NCBI GenBank assembly: GCA_037974665.1
Contig: CM075765.1
Location: 58,628,247 to 58,692,246, forward strand
DNA from: Ehretia macrophylla
Taxonomy: Eukaryota > Streptophyta > Magnoliopsida > Boraginales > Ehretiaceae
Direction: 5' to 3'
Length of the DNA stretch: 64,000 bases
Made by a program: the position numbers and the translations under genes. The notes beneath the pieces were generated by a model. The model was given only the letters and a program-made list of their open reading frames with translations, made no database searches and was not told the origin of the DNA. This document shows positions 23,601-36,388 of the stretch, piece by piece. Within the stretch, counting starts at the first letter, position 1; each line of letters opens with the position of its first letter.

Positions 23601-26600
23601 TAATGGGGATCCTCCTCACCGGAAAATGCCTCTATTGGGCTGGAATTGGAAGGCGCCTTAAGGCAACTTATAATAGTAGAAGTTAGAACAATCACACTCA
23701 TCGGCATCCTCTAATCTAGGATATAGCAGCTACGAATCGTGCAACTGAGAAAGAAACATAACCGGTTAAGCTCAAAGAACAAGAAACAGAAGCACGCTTT
23801 TGAACAATCACAAAAAGGGGATTCCCCGGGTATTTCTACGAACAAACCGCATACCAACCATTCCATTTAGGAATGGAAAGAAGAAAGGATGGTCGGATGT
23901 CAAATTCACCAAAAAAATCATATGAAAGAATCGTCAGAGTATGGGTTCCCGGAGTAGACGAATTTGAATGGAGAATGAATGAAATACAATTGCTTGGCAG
24001 AATCGTATGATAAGGAAAGTGCAGACCCTCCCACTTGTCGGGATCACCGCGCTGGCTAACCTAACTATGAATTTCTATAAATTTTGGGATAGACAGAGGT
24101 GTAGGATAGTACGCTGTTGGAGTGAGACCGGGGTATAGTAACGAAGGTAGACTGAAATGAATGACTCAATTCCTCTAGAAGAAATGAGAGAAAAAAAACA
24201 ACCAATTCTATGAAATAATATCTTATTTACTAGGATCTGTTGTTACTAGTATGGGTTACCTCAGAGAAAAAGCCATTAGGGCAGAAAAAACAACCTCGTT
24301 AGTGCACTAACTCAAACCGAGTTCTGGCATGAAATATCCTGCTAACATAGGAGCACTCCTCCTAAGAAATGGAAGAACAACATTTTTCTTTAGGGTCAAA
24401 GGGCTATTCTATTACAAAACAAGTTATGGACTTGGATATGAATAAGCCTGAGTTCCATCAGGTTCACTCATTGCGTCAGCCCTTCAAGGTGCACAGCCAC
24501 CATACCTGATTCTTTGATCGAAGCTTAAATTGGTCCAGTGCTATCAGAGTGCTTTACTTCAGGTTGAGCGGTTCCACTCCTCCTTCCCAGTCATAGTATG
24601 AACTGAACTCCTGGCTTTATGATTGCTTGTGTCATAAGAAATAGAGCTTTTAGTTGGGCAATGAAAGTCGATTACGTATCCTATAATAGAAAGAAGGGTA
24701 CCAATAATATAATCAAGGCTGGCAACAATCAATGCTGGTCACCATCCCCCTGCCTTTCTTTAGAGTAGTCTAGTCCTTATTTTCGCTAACGAATGCGGCT
24801 GGCTAGTCAAAGCTAAATCAGGGGAACCGCTTTCATACAATCAAATCTGGTCAAAAGAAAGCTCTTTCAAGTTCGCCTTTTTTGGCAACTCAATCAATAT
24901 CGTAGAAAAGATAGGTGAATCTCCTTTTGCTTCGAGTGCGGGGACAAATCCCTTAATTCTTTGATCTCGATCGACAAAATCAATCAATAGCAAAAGTGTT
25001 TTTCTTTTTGATTGAGCTTCTCTTGGCCCTTGGCCTTTGATGAAGATGAACTGATATACTGGCATTATCTTCCAACTCCGTATCCTAACTCATGGCAAAC
25101 TATCTCTAGATGGCAAAGTGAAAAGTAGAATTGATCTCCACATCCCTCTATTCCAATAGAAAACGTTAGCCTTCATCCATGAGATTGGAGTATCACTACC
25201 AGTAGGGGGCCCGCTTCTCTAATAGACTTTTAAACCTCGCCTTCCCTTTCGATGTCCTATCCTGGATACTATGACTTGCCTTCAAACGGGCTTCACCTTC
25301 AAATGAGAGTAACCAATCTGTGGACCGCAAGGCCAATGAAGATCAAATTGCCAGGGTCTGAGTCGTGTCTTGTCCTTGAGTCCTCTCTATGCCTTTCATG
25401 TCCTTCTTTCCTTTGCTCGAGACTCACTAGCACACTCCTTGCTATTTTTGTACTTGATGGCTTCTGATGAACCAACGATAGAGATCCTTAGCTTCCTTAA
25501 GAGCTGTTGTTCAATCTGTCCCTGAGCTTTACTGGATGTCATAACGGACATTCAGTCTTCAGGTTCAGAATGTGTCGAAAGAAGACCTTCGCCCCGATAG
25601 CCTCTTAACGATACTCAACTGCTGGATTTTTTGTTTCCTGCCTGAGCAGTTGTTCAAATGAGAGATTGTCAAATCTTTTATATCAAAGTGATGTTCCAAG
25701 GTGAAGAACTGATATAGATAGTCATATTGGCCTCTCGCATAGCCAGACTTTTAGTTTTCTTTATTCATTAATGGAATAGAGGTTATCTCCTTGACTAAAT
25801 TCCATTAAAGAAGGACAGCTCTTTCCCTGCCTGCTTCTTGGCCACAACCACAACTAGTAGTATTCATAGGGTCCTTTGATTGCATTCTTTGCCACTAAAG
25901 AGTCTAATTCATATTCTATCCTTCTTGGAAAAGTAGTGGAACTAATGGTTGGCGCCTTTTAAGCCTCTGATCCCATTGCTTACTAGTAAATATAGGTCGT
26001 AGTTAATAGCCGGCTCGCTATGGCCTTGAGCTCATGTGACGATTTTCTTTCTGGTTGAACTGCTACTTTGCTTCCAGCGGGCTTTCCTTTTTGCTCCGTT
26101 TCAGTTCATTTTCATTCATCATGGGACCTCATTACTCGATCCGATCCTAGAACTTTGTTTGAGTTTCATTCTGCTTCTGCTTATTCAGAATTCTTCTTCT
26201 TCTTATTCAGATAGAGGGTTTGTTACTTCACTTCTTGGGAAAGCAGTGGAACTAATGGCTGGCCTAGCTGGCACTTTATGCTAATAAAACTATAAGTGAA
26301 AGTCAAGTTCTTTGAGTTGAATATGAATACACGATGATTGGACACAATGGAACTCTTCCTGTATAATAGAGGACGAGGTCACTGACTCAATACAATTTCT
26401 TGAAGGGAGGTGATAGCTGAAGGGCGGATTCCGCAGAGCTACTATAACTATAAGATATAAGAAGTAGAAAAAGCCTATTTTGAACATGTTCATGTTCCTC
26501 TCGTACGTTCATGATATTGCTTTCACATGGTTCTTAAAGGCTTAACTAAATAAACTCTAATGGACTTAGCTTGCTCGTGTAACAACTTCATATCGTCTTG

Positions 26601-27066
26601 CTATCTCGACTTCAGACTTTGAGTATATATCTTTGTCCTATTCTTTTATCTTAAACTTGGCTATTGCCAGAGAAGACATCTATGTTATACCAGCAGACGT
26701 AGCAGCATGGCAAGATACATATTAAAAAAAAGAATGAGCCAAAACCGAACATGCTAGGCCAAAGCCAAATGCCGACCTAAAAAGGACGCTTGCGGGAGAC
26801 TTTCTAGTTAGTTTCCCGATAGGTAGATGTACAATCGAAAGGTGAATGCTTTACCAAACTCGTGTACAACTCCTTTCATGTGTATTGATTTTTGCTTATT
26901 ACATGTTTGGTTTCCTAAATTCTTTCTCCACAGTACCCCCACAACAAACTAAAAACCAAAAAGCCAAGATCTCTATAAAGCGAGGGAAAGAATACAGATG
27001 TGTAGCAGAGAAGGAATAAAGACGAATGCTATGAGAGCTTAGACGGAATAAGGTCTAGGGGAGACC
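20643..27066. other. Long organelle-type host segment, no gene identified
   Basis: More than 6 kb of low-repeat sequence without any protein, tRNA or rRNA I can name. Open frames of 60-124 codons occur on both strands (for example 21660-21860, 23010-23249, 24841-25065 minus, 26036-26284), but none shows a family motif. Details seen: an (ATT)n run at 21818-21840, and an imperfect direct repeat containing GTGGAACTAATGG at about 25922-25952 and 26232-26262. Texture and the neighbouring ccmB copy suggest mitochondrial or other old inserted DNA. A homology search would be needed to assign parts of it. Confidence 0.35.
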
Positions 27067-27071
27067 GCCTA

Positions 27072-27591
27072 TGTAACGACCCCGCTCCCCACGTGGAGCC
27101 CACGCAGAGTCTCACAGGGCCGATACTACCCAGGTATTGTCCGCTATTGGGTTAGTCTGCCCGCAAGCAAAGGCCCCTCACGGTTTTGTCCCTTCGAGAG
27201 TCTCATCTCAAAAGGCGCCTGGGCTGATATAAGAGACGAGCTCTTATATCCAGCTCTCTCACTTCCAAGACTTCCGATGTGGGATTGTGTTACCACATTC
27301 CACCCCCCTTAAGAGGCCCCACGCCCTCGCGGGCACGAGCACAAGGGAAGACTGGCTCTGATACCATTTGTAACGACCCTGCTCCCCACGTGGAGCCCAC
27401 GTAGAGTCTCACAGGGCCGATACTACCCAGGTATTGTCCGCTATTGGCTTACCCTGCCCGCAGGCAAAGGCCCCTCATGGATTTGTCCTTTCGAGAGTCT
27501 CCTCTCAAAAGGCACCTGGGCTGATATAAGAGACGAGCGCTTATATCCAGCTCTCTCACTTCCAAGACTTCCGATGTGGGATTGTGTTACC
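27072..27591 (-). mobile_element. TRIM-type miniature LTR retrotransposon, minus strand
   Basis: Two LTRs of about 226 bp (27072-27297 and 27369-27591, the second short of its last three bases) flank an interior of only 71 bp. On the minus strand the LTR starts TGTGGTAACACAATCCCACA and ends GGGGTCGTTACA. The interior has a reversed Met-tRNA primer site (27355-27366) and a polypurine tract (minus strand CTTAAGGGGGGTGGAA, ending at 27298). There is no coding capacity. The duplication gccta is at 27067-27071. Its partner is found only after the adjoining solo LTR, at 29874-29878. It does not contain the 5S-like block of Cassandra elements as far as I can see. Confidence 0.88.
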
Positions 27592-27597
27592 TAAAGA

Positions 27598-29873
27598 TGT
27601 CACGTCCCGACCCAACCCCGCAAAAGGCCAAGCCCGGACCCGACACACGGACGGAGTCTCCTCTATACCGCGGACGATCCGAAAACCCTAAAATCAATAT
27701 AACACTTGCGAAAGCCATATAATAATCAAATCAAGCCAACTTTCTTCAAAACATACATTTCTTATTATCCAACTTTCCAAGCCAAAAATGATATGCATAC
27801 TACACAAGTATTTATGCCACTAATCAATTCCAATAGCATGCATTTTCTTACTAGTCACAAGAGTGTAAGTTACAACTTTACATTCTTTCAACTTATACAA
27901 CATAAGACCATAGAGGCCTCAAAATAGAAAATATATACAAGGCTACAAGCCCCAAAATTAAGCGACCTCCACGCAATACACATAACAAGCAAGGTTCGCA
28001 CAAAAATTGGTAACCAACCACCAGCAAAGCAGAGAAGTGCTATCACGGAAACACCTCCACCGGCTCCTCCTCCTCTATTACCTCGAGAGGGTCTGCTTCA
28101 ACTACTCTTGTAAAAACATAGTATAGAGATGAATGAGCAAAAACTATTGCTCAGCGAGGGCAATTGGTCTCAAGGACGGAGATGAGAGGAGTATGCAATG
28201 CAATTAGCCAAGCAATGCATACAAATCATATAAAGATACAATCGAAGCCAACAATAAAGCAAGGCAAGTATTAAAGCTGCAAACACTCATTCAAAGGATA
28301 CGATACTCTTTTCACGAGCAATACTCAAACACGAATTCGATGACGACGCGCCGGCCCAAACCATCTTATAACACAAGTTTGGAATACCCCGGAAGTATCC
28401 ATCAACCTACGACCCAAATCTCCCTGGGAGGCAACCCAAGCGAGAAAGGGAATAGCAACGGAGCTAGAGCAACCAACATTGGCAACCCAAGGCTACCCAG
28501 AGAGGCCCATCACTCACGCGCGAGACACTATGCAATGCAAGACTCGATACAAGGCGATAAACAAGCGATAAAGCCACACGTGAGAGAATAACAAAGTAGG
28601 TTACTCTCGCACGCAATAGCAGCACTTGATCATCATTTCAACCCGAAACAACTCAAACACTTATTTCCAGCAATCCTAACCATTCTATAGGCACAAAGTC
28701 AAGAAAACACACAAAAACACAACTCGGCCCCAACTATCAAAACGCTACCATTGCCAAACGAGCCACGAGTTCTAGAAACCGACTTCGCCAACCCTCCTGG
28801 TCACCATAAGGCACGTCTAAAGACCCCGAAACCTTACTTTACCCTAGAACTCGCGCAAAGCCCCGATTTTCCCCTTTCTCGTTTGAACTACAACTATAAC
28901 AACCAAACACCCAACCAACGCCATAATCGCAACAAAAGTGCTTCCATGGCTTCCTGAAGTAATGCCAACACGCAAAACGAGAAAACGCTAAAGTCGACCT
29001 AAACGACCCCGACTTTCCTAAAGGCATAATTCTTATTTTTTCCACTACGCAACCCAAACAAACCATGAATTTAGGCATTCTAGCATGCCTAGCACATTTC
29101 TACATCAACGGAAAGCATAACAGCGCAACTTCAATGTTTCAAGGTTTTACTTTTCACAAAACACTATTCAATTGACAATTTAATTTGCAATCACAACATT
29201 TAACCGCAGAAAATGTTAAAAAGCTATAAATACATGTTCTACAAATGCCAAGGAACATACTAGAAGCATCAAATCGCTTTAAACAACAATCTACGGACAA
29301 ATCTCAAAATTGACAAAGTTAACATACATAACGTTTAAATGCGCAAATAACATGCTTCCCTCACCTCAGGTACTCCTAGTCGCTAGGAAAACAACGCTAG
29401 TTGCCTCGGAAATCACCCCGCACGAGCTCACGCGAAGATTGAACGATTGAAAGGTTGAAAGGTTTTTTTTTTCCCTCAAAGCTCTCGGCCTGTTCTGCTC
29501 TGTTCAGCTGCTGTTTTTTTTTTTTTTTTGCTTAGTTAATTGCTTATTTAAGTGTTAAATGGTCAAAGGGTCAAAGGTCCAAGTCAAACAACTTAAAACT
29601 TGGTCAAAGGCTCTATTTTTGTGCATTTTCAAGCTCAATAACTAACACTAATTAAATTTTCAGCTAGCTACAATTAAAATATAAAATTTAAGTCATCTAA
29701 ATACTAGTTTCACTATTTGCTGAGGACTAGAAATCGTTCTCTAGCTCTCGTTCCTTAAATGCAATGCACGTTGCGACAGCGAGAAAGTAACAATTAATTC
29801 ATAAAGAATTTAAGGAAATATAATTTTCAAAATAATAAACAAGAAAATTCACATTCCGGGCTCGGGTATTACA
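27598..29873 (-). mobile_element. Solo LTR of a further family, minus strand
   Basis: The plus strand runs from TGTCACGTCCCGACCC to CTCGGGTATTACA (2276 bp), with TG...CA ends. It is related to the other long LTRs. It has the CTACTTT-loop inverted repeat (28580-28612, read on the minus strand), a perfect TGAGCAA/TTGCTCA hairpin at 28134-28154, and the GGGTCGTAG block near 28405. It stands six bases from the TRIM. No duplication of its own is visible, because the right flank gccta is the TRIM's duplicated target. Confidence 0.85.
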
Positions 29874-29878
29874 GCCTA

Positions 29879-31494
29879 TTTCTCAAATGGGAGGGGAAGA
29901 CTAGTAAAACATTAGAGCCGCAATATAGACATGAAAAGAAAGATATTGAGACGGAATATGAAAGAAGGATTGAAGCATCTGATCGGGCTCTGGAGATGAA
30001 TACTGAAGGAGCTTACCAGATGCACCATCGACCTCAAACAGCTCGATTGAGTGGGGGAAGAACTAAAAAGAAAAAAAAATTGTTGGTAAGCTAAAAACAA
30101 ATACGAATGAAGACAAGACCTGAAATTTCAAACAAGAAAACGTATTTAGCCTAGCCGGGGAGGGAGATTCCCCAACCCCACTCCTCTATATAGTTGAAAA
30201 GAGAGAGGAAAACTACGCTTCCAAATCAAGCCCAAAAAACAATCCTTTTGAAAGGTCCTACTTTTGACCCATTCAAACCATGAAAGTGACCTTTTGGATT
30301 AGAAAACATGGCCTCTGAGACCAAAACCTGGGCTGATCGAAGAGCTGCTAACAAAAGGGCGAAGGCAGGATTGACATAAAAATAGCCGTGGACGGATGGA
30401 AAGACCGGAAGAAAAGATCCATTTTTATTGAAAAGACAAAGATGAATGTGGACAGAGCACAGACCTCAGACCGATCGTTTAAACCTATTATTGTAGAGTT
30501 TCAAGGAGAAGTATTGAATTAAAGTCATTCATGTGTACTGATTTCCTTATGGTTGACTTAACAATTAGGTTACAGGTTTCACCATGCAACTAATTGATTA
30601 TATGAAAATTGCAGTATATAAGTTCATAGCGAAGCTCAGTTGGAGGGAAAGTCTAACATACACAGTATGTAGGGCTTATACGCACCTTTAGTAGTTTTCT
30701 CCAAACACCCTGTTCTGCCTACCGACCAAGACTTCTCTTTCCAGCCCATTTACGCTTACCAAGGCCTGCATTCCTTTTATTGCTTGTTGTACTCCATCTA
30801 CCATATTCTTTTGTCTTTTCACCTCAGTCCCAGATCGACTATAAGTCTTCTTTACTATAGCTTGAATATGCGTGATTTATCTATATTATTAAAAGCGTCG
30901 AATCCCTACTTCTTATTGCTAGAAAAAGGGAAAAATGACTTCTTGGATTGTGGCCGACACCAGAGAAGACTAATTAGAGATTTCTTAAGCGAACGGGCCT
31001 GAAAGCACTTCTTCTAGCTTGATCTAAGTCTTTTACATTAATTTTACAGCTTGACTTCTATGCTCATCTTCCCTTGCTTTATTACACCGATTAATGCAAA
31101 TGAAGCGAAGGACATCGATTATCTATAACGAATATTAGACGTTGACGGATAGGCCTTCTATTGCGCCATCTCTTAGCCTTTTTCCCCCTCTATTACCAGT
31201 AAGAAAAGGGACAAGGATTTCCATAACCTAAAGAAAGAGCGGAATCTCCTCCAATTACTGCTTGCGGGACAATTGTATATATTTATATAATTATAACACT
31301 ATAATTAACTGACAAAGTATCAGTTCACGGAGGTTGTTGTAGTTTTTGTAGTTACAATAATTTTTTTTTCGAGATTAGCTTGGTGTGAAATGTACCACAT
31401 CGAACAAGCAAGGGGCGCGAAGGCTGTTGCGCTAACGTGCATCTGTTTTCTTGCTGGACACAAGATCGAAAAGAATGCATTGCATGAACATTGA
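29879..31494. other. Host segment left of element A
   Basis: 1.6 kb with no recognised gene. Directly at the LTR junction a plus-strand frame is open from 29876 to a stop at 30092-30094. It lacks an ATG and is rich in Arg, Glu and Lys (it includes EYERRIEASDRALEM). This looks coding but I cannot name it. The remainder shows only short frames (30784-31002, unassigned). The last five bases, attga (31490-31494), are the left target of element A. Confidence 0.4.
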
Positions 31495-33118
31495 TGTGAC
31501 ACCCTATATTTTGTCTTTACCTCGATTTGAGTGTTTTACCTTGATTTGCGTGATTTGGCATGTTTATGTGTTATATCAATTAGAATGTGTTAAATATGTG
31601 ATTTATACTCCTAATACATGCTATGTGTACATTCATGAAATTTTTATCAAAATCAGCATTAGAAATTTTATCTATGGTTTTTGTTAATAATATTTTGAAC
31701 ACCTGTCCGCTAAAATTTTTATAGGAGTGTTTTAAACGTTTTAAAACCTAGTCCTCGGGAATTAATGGACCTGTGTTTGATTAAAACGGATTTTGAATCG
31801 GTTTTGAAATTTTAGAGGTTTTTACACTCTCTTTTGCGAAAAATGAGTTTTAAACCGAGTCGGGTGGAAATGATTGCATGTGAAACTCTTTGTCACCTAA
31901 AATAAAATATCTAGAATTAGTCTAAGTGTCAATTTAATGTTTGACAAAGAAATAGTCAAGAAACTAAATTAAAAGACAAGAAAACTCTAAAATTAAACTA
32001 AGGAAACTAACTTTGACCATTTTAACTTAGTTGAACTTGAGTATATTAGCATCAACACACATTAGAAAGCTCACAAAACACACTCACACACACACACAAG
32101 GCCGAGAGCACCATAGGAGAAAAAGGAAGGTTTTTCTTCAAGTTTTCATTAAAAGTTGCAATTCAAGGCCAAACTTCATCATCCAAGGCTTGATTCTACT
32201 TGTTGGGCATTCATTGAGCATCTTTCAAGCTTCATAACACATCAAAGCTGAGAGAAAAATTCTAGATTTCAAAATGTCATTTTTATGTTTTTGCATATAA
32301 TTGAATTTTGGACCTTTAGAATGTTGAATTGATTTTATATTATTGCTCAGTGCATGCTAAGGATCATTTATATGTGTTTATATAAGATTTGAACCGTTGT
32401 AGCTTGAATTTTATTTTTCGGGTATTAAAAGCTGAGTTGTTGGCTATTTGTTGAATATCTGGAGTTGTGGTGGTTGGGATCGATTGCTGTTAGCTTGTAA
32501 ATGTTTGTTAAATACGTGGTAGTAATGCTGTAATACCGAAATTTTGATTGTAATGTCGGTGTAAAAGTCCAGAAATTTCAGCCTTGATGCATTTGGGTTT
32601 TAGGGTAGTTGGGCTTGATGTGGATGGTTTATGGTTGCTTTCCGAGGGGGTGAGTGTTGTTGATTGAGTAGGTGAGTGTTAGAAATTGGTTTGGAGGTTA
32701 TCGAATTAGTAGAATGTAAGTCATGACTTTTAGAAGTTTGGATTGTCTTTCTTTAAAATGTTTATTATGCCTTTGGATGTTTGGGTGGTGTTTGAGAGAT
32801 TAAATTGTGAGTTGTTGATGGTTAGATTAGGGTTTGGTTGTGTGTTTAATGCATGTTAAGTTGGGTGACCTAGTTTGTCATCGAACATAGTTGTTTGTTG
32901 TTTAATTGAATAGTTGTTGTTATGTTGTTGAATTGATGATTATTGATTGATTATTGTTAAACCGGGAGATAGGAAACCTACTTTGTTGTCCTCCTATGAT
33001 AATTGATTATTGATGAACTGGGAGATAGTCAACGTGGAAGGTTGTCCTCCAAAGATTTGAATGAATATTATTATTACTGAGTCTTGGTATGTGTGTGCCA
33101 CCTCTTGGGCAGCATCGG
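31495..33118 (+). repeat. Element A 5' LTR, first part
   Basis: It begins TGTGACACCCTATATTTTG and runs like the other family S LTRs until the GGGCAGCATCGG block, where B is inserted. It contains a CA repeat (32085-32098) and a CTACTTT-loop inverted repeat near 32966-32998. A second, diverged copy lies at about 32862-32884 with loop CTAGTTT. Confidence 0.88.
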
Positions 33119-35957
33119 TGTGACACCCCGATCCCTCTCGAGATCGGAAGTTCTAGCAATCAATCTAATCACAACCCAAATCCAAACCCATGCATAATTT
33201 TCAGGGAAACGGACGGAGTCTCCCCTGTTTCTAGGAAAAATGTAAAACATGTAATAACATTTAAATGGACCAACGCCGTGTCCAACCATACAAAACTTCC
33301 TCAAGGCCATCCGAGCCTCGATTTTCAACAATTAAACTCAGTAGGTATACATACATTTCCAATTTAAAATCTAACCTATCTCATTTCATTTTTGACCAGT
33401 ACATTCAAACTAGACAATTAAACCATACTAAGCTACTGCATAAAATAAACTATCATGCCATTCTAACTCTTTTCCTTTGGACATTACAAACATGCATTGA
33501 AGATAAGCTATGCTAACTGATTACATAAACTAGCTTATCAATTCACCTCAACTACTTAGCTAAATTTAAATTACATTTCTTTTAGCAATAAATACCTACA
33601 ACATATGAAAACATATAACTTTACAACTTCGACACTCAAGCTACATAGGCACGCAAGACAACTCTTCAGGCAACGAACTTTCACGAAATCACGAACTTTC
33701 CAGCTACATGACATTTCCTGAAATGTGGTAGTGAGGAGTGAGAATACACAACACGTATACTCAGTGAGGGCGAGACAGATATTGAATTGGAGAGAAAGAA
33801 GGTCGTGCAATGCAAATAAGACAGTTAAGCAATATAACTGATAAATAAGCAATCAAGCCAAACAATCAATAAAATAAGCAATTATTGAAAGCATTAACAC
33901 AACCATTCAAAGCTATACCACACTCTGAAGGCTATGGTTCACTCATATGAGCAAAGTACCATTGCATAAGCGATACATCAATCTCGAGCTTGATGTTGAC
34001 AACGATGACAATAAGCGCGCAACCACCTTATAACACCAGTTTGGAATACCCCAGAAGTATCCATCAATCTACGACCCAAATCTCCCTGGGAGGCAACCCA
34101 AGCCAGAAGAGGGAATAGCTACGGAGCTAGAGCAACCAACACTGGCAACCCGAGGCTACCCAGAGAAGCCCATCACTCACTTGCAGGATACTATGCAATG
34201 CAGGACTCGATACAAGGCAATAACGAGTGATAGCACAACAATACAAACTAGTGACAACAAACGAGATAACAAGCAATCACAATCAATACTAGTATTCAAC
34301 TAACTTTTCAAGCATAACAAGAAATAATAAGCAACAATAACAACAATTAAACAAGTAACGGCAGTTCAAACACGAAAACAACAAATATCACTATTCAACC
34401 CTAACTTCCAAGGACAATTACGAGCAAACGAGCTACGGAATTAGGAAACCGATTTCACTACATTCACTCAGGCACTACAAGGCACGTTTCTATGTCACTA
34501 AACTTCACTTTCTCACCTGAGACCCGAAAGTCCACCTACTACGTTTGAACTACAGCTATGCTAACCGGTCACTCAATCAACGCCACAACAGTGACAAAAG
34601 TGCTTCCATACCCTTAATTACAAAACCCCCTAACTCAATTCGAGCACGGTCAACTTTTGGTCAAACGGCCCCTTTACGTTTCTTTGTCTAATTTCTAATT
34701 TTAACAAAGGCCGATCCGTTTTTATTTCACATTTTATCTTTCTATCACTAATGGAACCTATCCAAATCAATCAATCACAATTCGGATCGAAATCCAAAAT
34801 TCTAGGGTTTACTATTCATAATTCACTATTCATGTTCTTCCCCAATTTCAAATACGTTGTTTCAACTGTAAAAATTGCTAAATAACTAACAAGCAATGCT
34901 CTACAAACCCTAAACAAGCTATTTCAAGCAATAACAGGCATTATAACGCGATAGATATCAAATCTGAAAAATTGACTCAAAAATCAAATTCATATTAAAA
35001 TGCACAAAAGCGTGAAAACCCTCACAAAGATTGAAGACCAAGACCCGCAAGGACCTGAGCCACGACCCCCGAGCAATTCCACGCGCAATTGTAGAAGAAA
35101 AATGCAAGAAAATTCTTTTCTTTTCCTCTTGAAAGGCTTCGGCCATGGGGGGGACTTGGGTGGCATTTAGCAATTTGTTTTTATTGATTTTTGCCTTGTT
35201 TTATTATTTAAAAGATGACAAGGGCATTTTGGTCATTTGCAAAATCAACTTTAATTAAAAATAGTCAAATAAGCTTATTTTGATACCATTAAATCTAATT
35301 CAAGTTTAAAACAATGCAATTAAATGAAAAACAACTAAAACTAGTTAAATTAAGCTAAAAACATTTTTCACTAAATCAGAAAAATATTTCTCCAACTCTT
35401 ATTTTCGAAATTCTACGATCAAACGGTCAATAATCGATCGCTAATAAAGAGATGAGCAATAATATAAAACTTTACTTCTTTGAAAAGTAGAATAGTAGAA
35501 TAGTTTAAAATTCACTCTGGCTCGGAATTACTTTCCTCATTTATTTGAAAACTGAGTGATTTTAATGCAAAACAACGAAAACCGATTATTAAAATAATCA
35601 AAACAAGCAAGGAAATCAATATTCATTTAAAAATAATTAATTGAACTATTTCTAGAACATTTTAAAGAATTATGAACTCAATGTTAAATTACAAACGAAC
35701 AAATAAATATAAACTTGAAATCAAGTGCAATTAAATATTAACATTTAAGATGACACTTAATTAATCACAAGAGAATAAATTCAATTACTACAATTATTAG
35801 AAATAGGTAATAATCTTTTAATCAATTAATATAAATCCTTTTCGAATTCTTCTAAAAGAAATAGCAAAACAGTGAAAATTAAATGATTTAACTAATTAAA
35901 CATTTAATCAAATGCAGTCAAGTGCTATTAAATGCATGTCGGGTTCGGGTTATCACA
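33119..35957 (-). repeat. Element B left LTR (3' LTR of the element)
   Basis: The family inverted repeat is at 33740-33762, with one mismatch in the left arm. Its last 1.1 kb (about 34800-35957) differs from the LTRs of the 5600-15855 complex, so B represents a subfamily with a different U3. A short frame at 34958-35173 recurs in the partner LTR and is not evidence of coding. Confidence 0.88.
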
Positions 35958-35975
35958 TCCTTCCCCCCTTAAAAC
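35958..35975 (-). promoter_or_regulatory. Polypurine tract of element B
   Basis: The plus strand is TCCTTCCCCCCTTAAAAC, so the minus strand gives a purine run ending at the LTR start. The inverted repeat AATTGCG/CGCAATT follows at 35976-35993. Confidence 0.85.
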
Positions 35976-36388
35976 AATTGCGTCCTCGCAATTCTTCTTC
36001 CAATAGGACTCTGCATCATCTAAAATCCAACTCTGATAAATCTTCATCGATTGCTGAGCAAGATAATATATAAGAATGCTCGTAGGAAATCCCGAATAGA
36101 AATTCCAATCAAGAATACCGAGGAAATACCAACTAAAGACTGAAGCAAAGATACTGTAGATATCATCAATACCACATACTAATGGCAGAAAAAGTATCAA
36201 AGGAATACCCTATTTAAGAATCTTCAATAGAAGTCTAACAAGTACCAAATAAGAAAGTTAAGAGATAGCCAGAGTAGATGCACCTCATGCAGTACTGACT
36301 ACCGTAAATAGACCTAGCTGAAAGTTCTGTAAAGGAATATAGAGAAGAATACCAAAGGCCAACCTCTAAATGAAATCTTCCAATCACT
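35976..36388 (-). repeat. Element B interior, part 1
   Basis: About 410 bp of gene-less interior, similar to 8196 onward. It is cut by C2 at its end, with target atcac (36384-36388). Confidence 0.75.

Noticed and set aside
27072..27591. Cassandra TRIM with 5S rRNA-like LTR
   Set aside because: The LTR lacks any visible 5S promoter block. Only the general TRIM layout fits.
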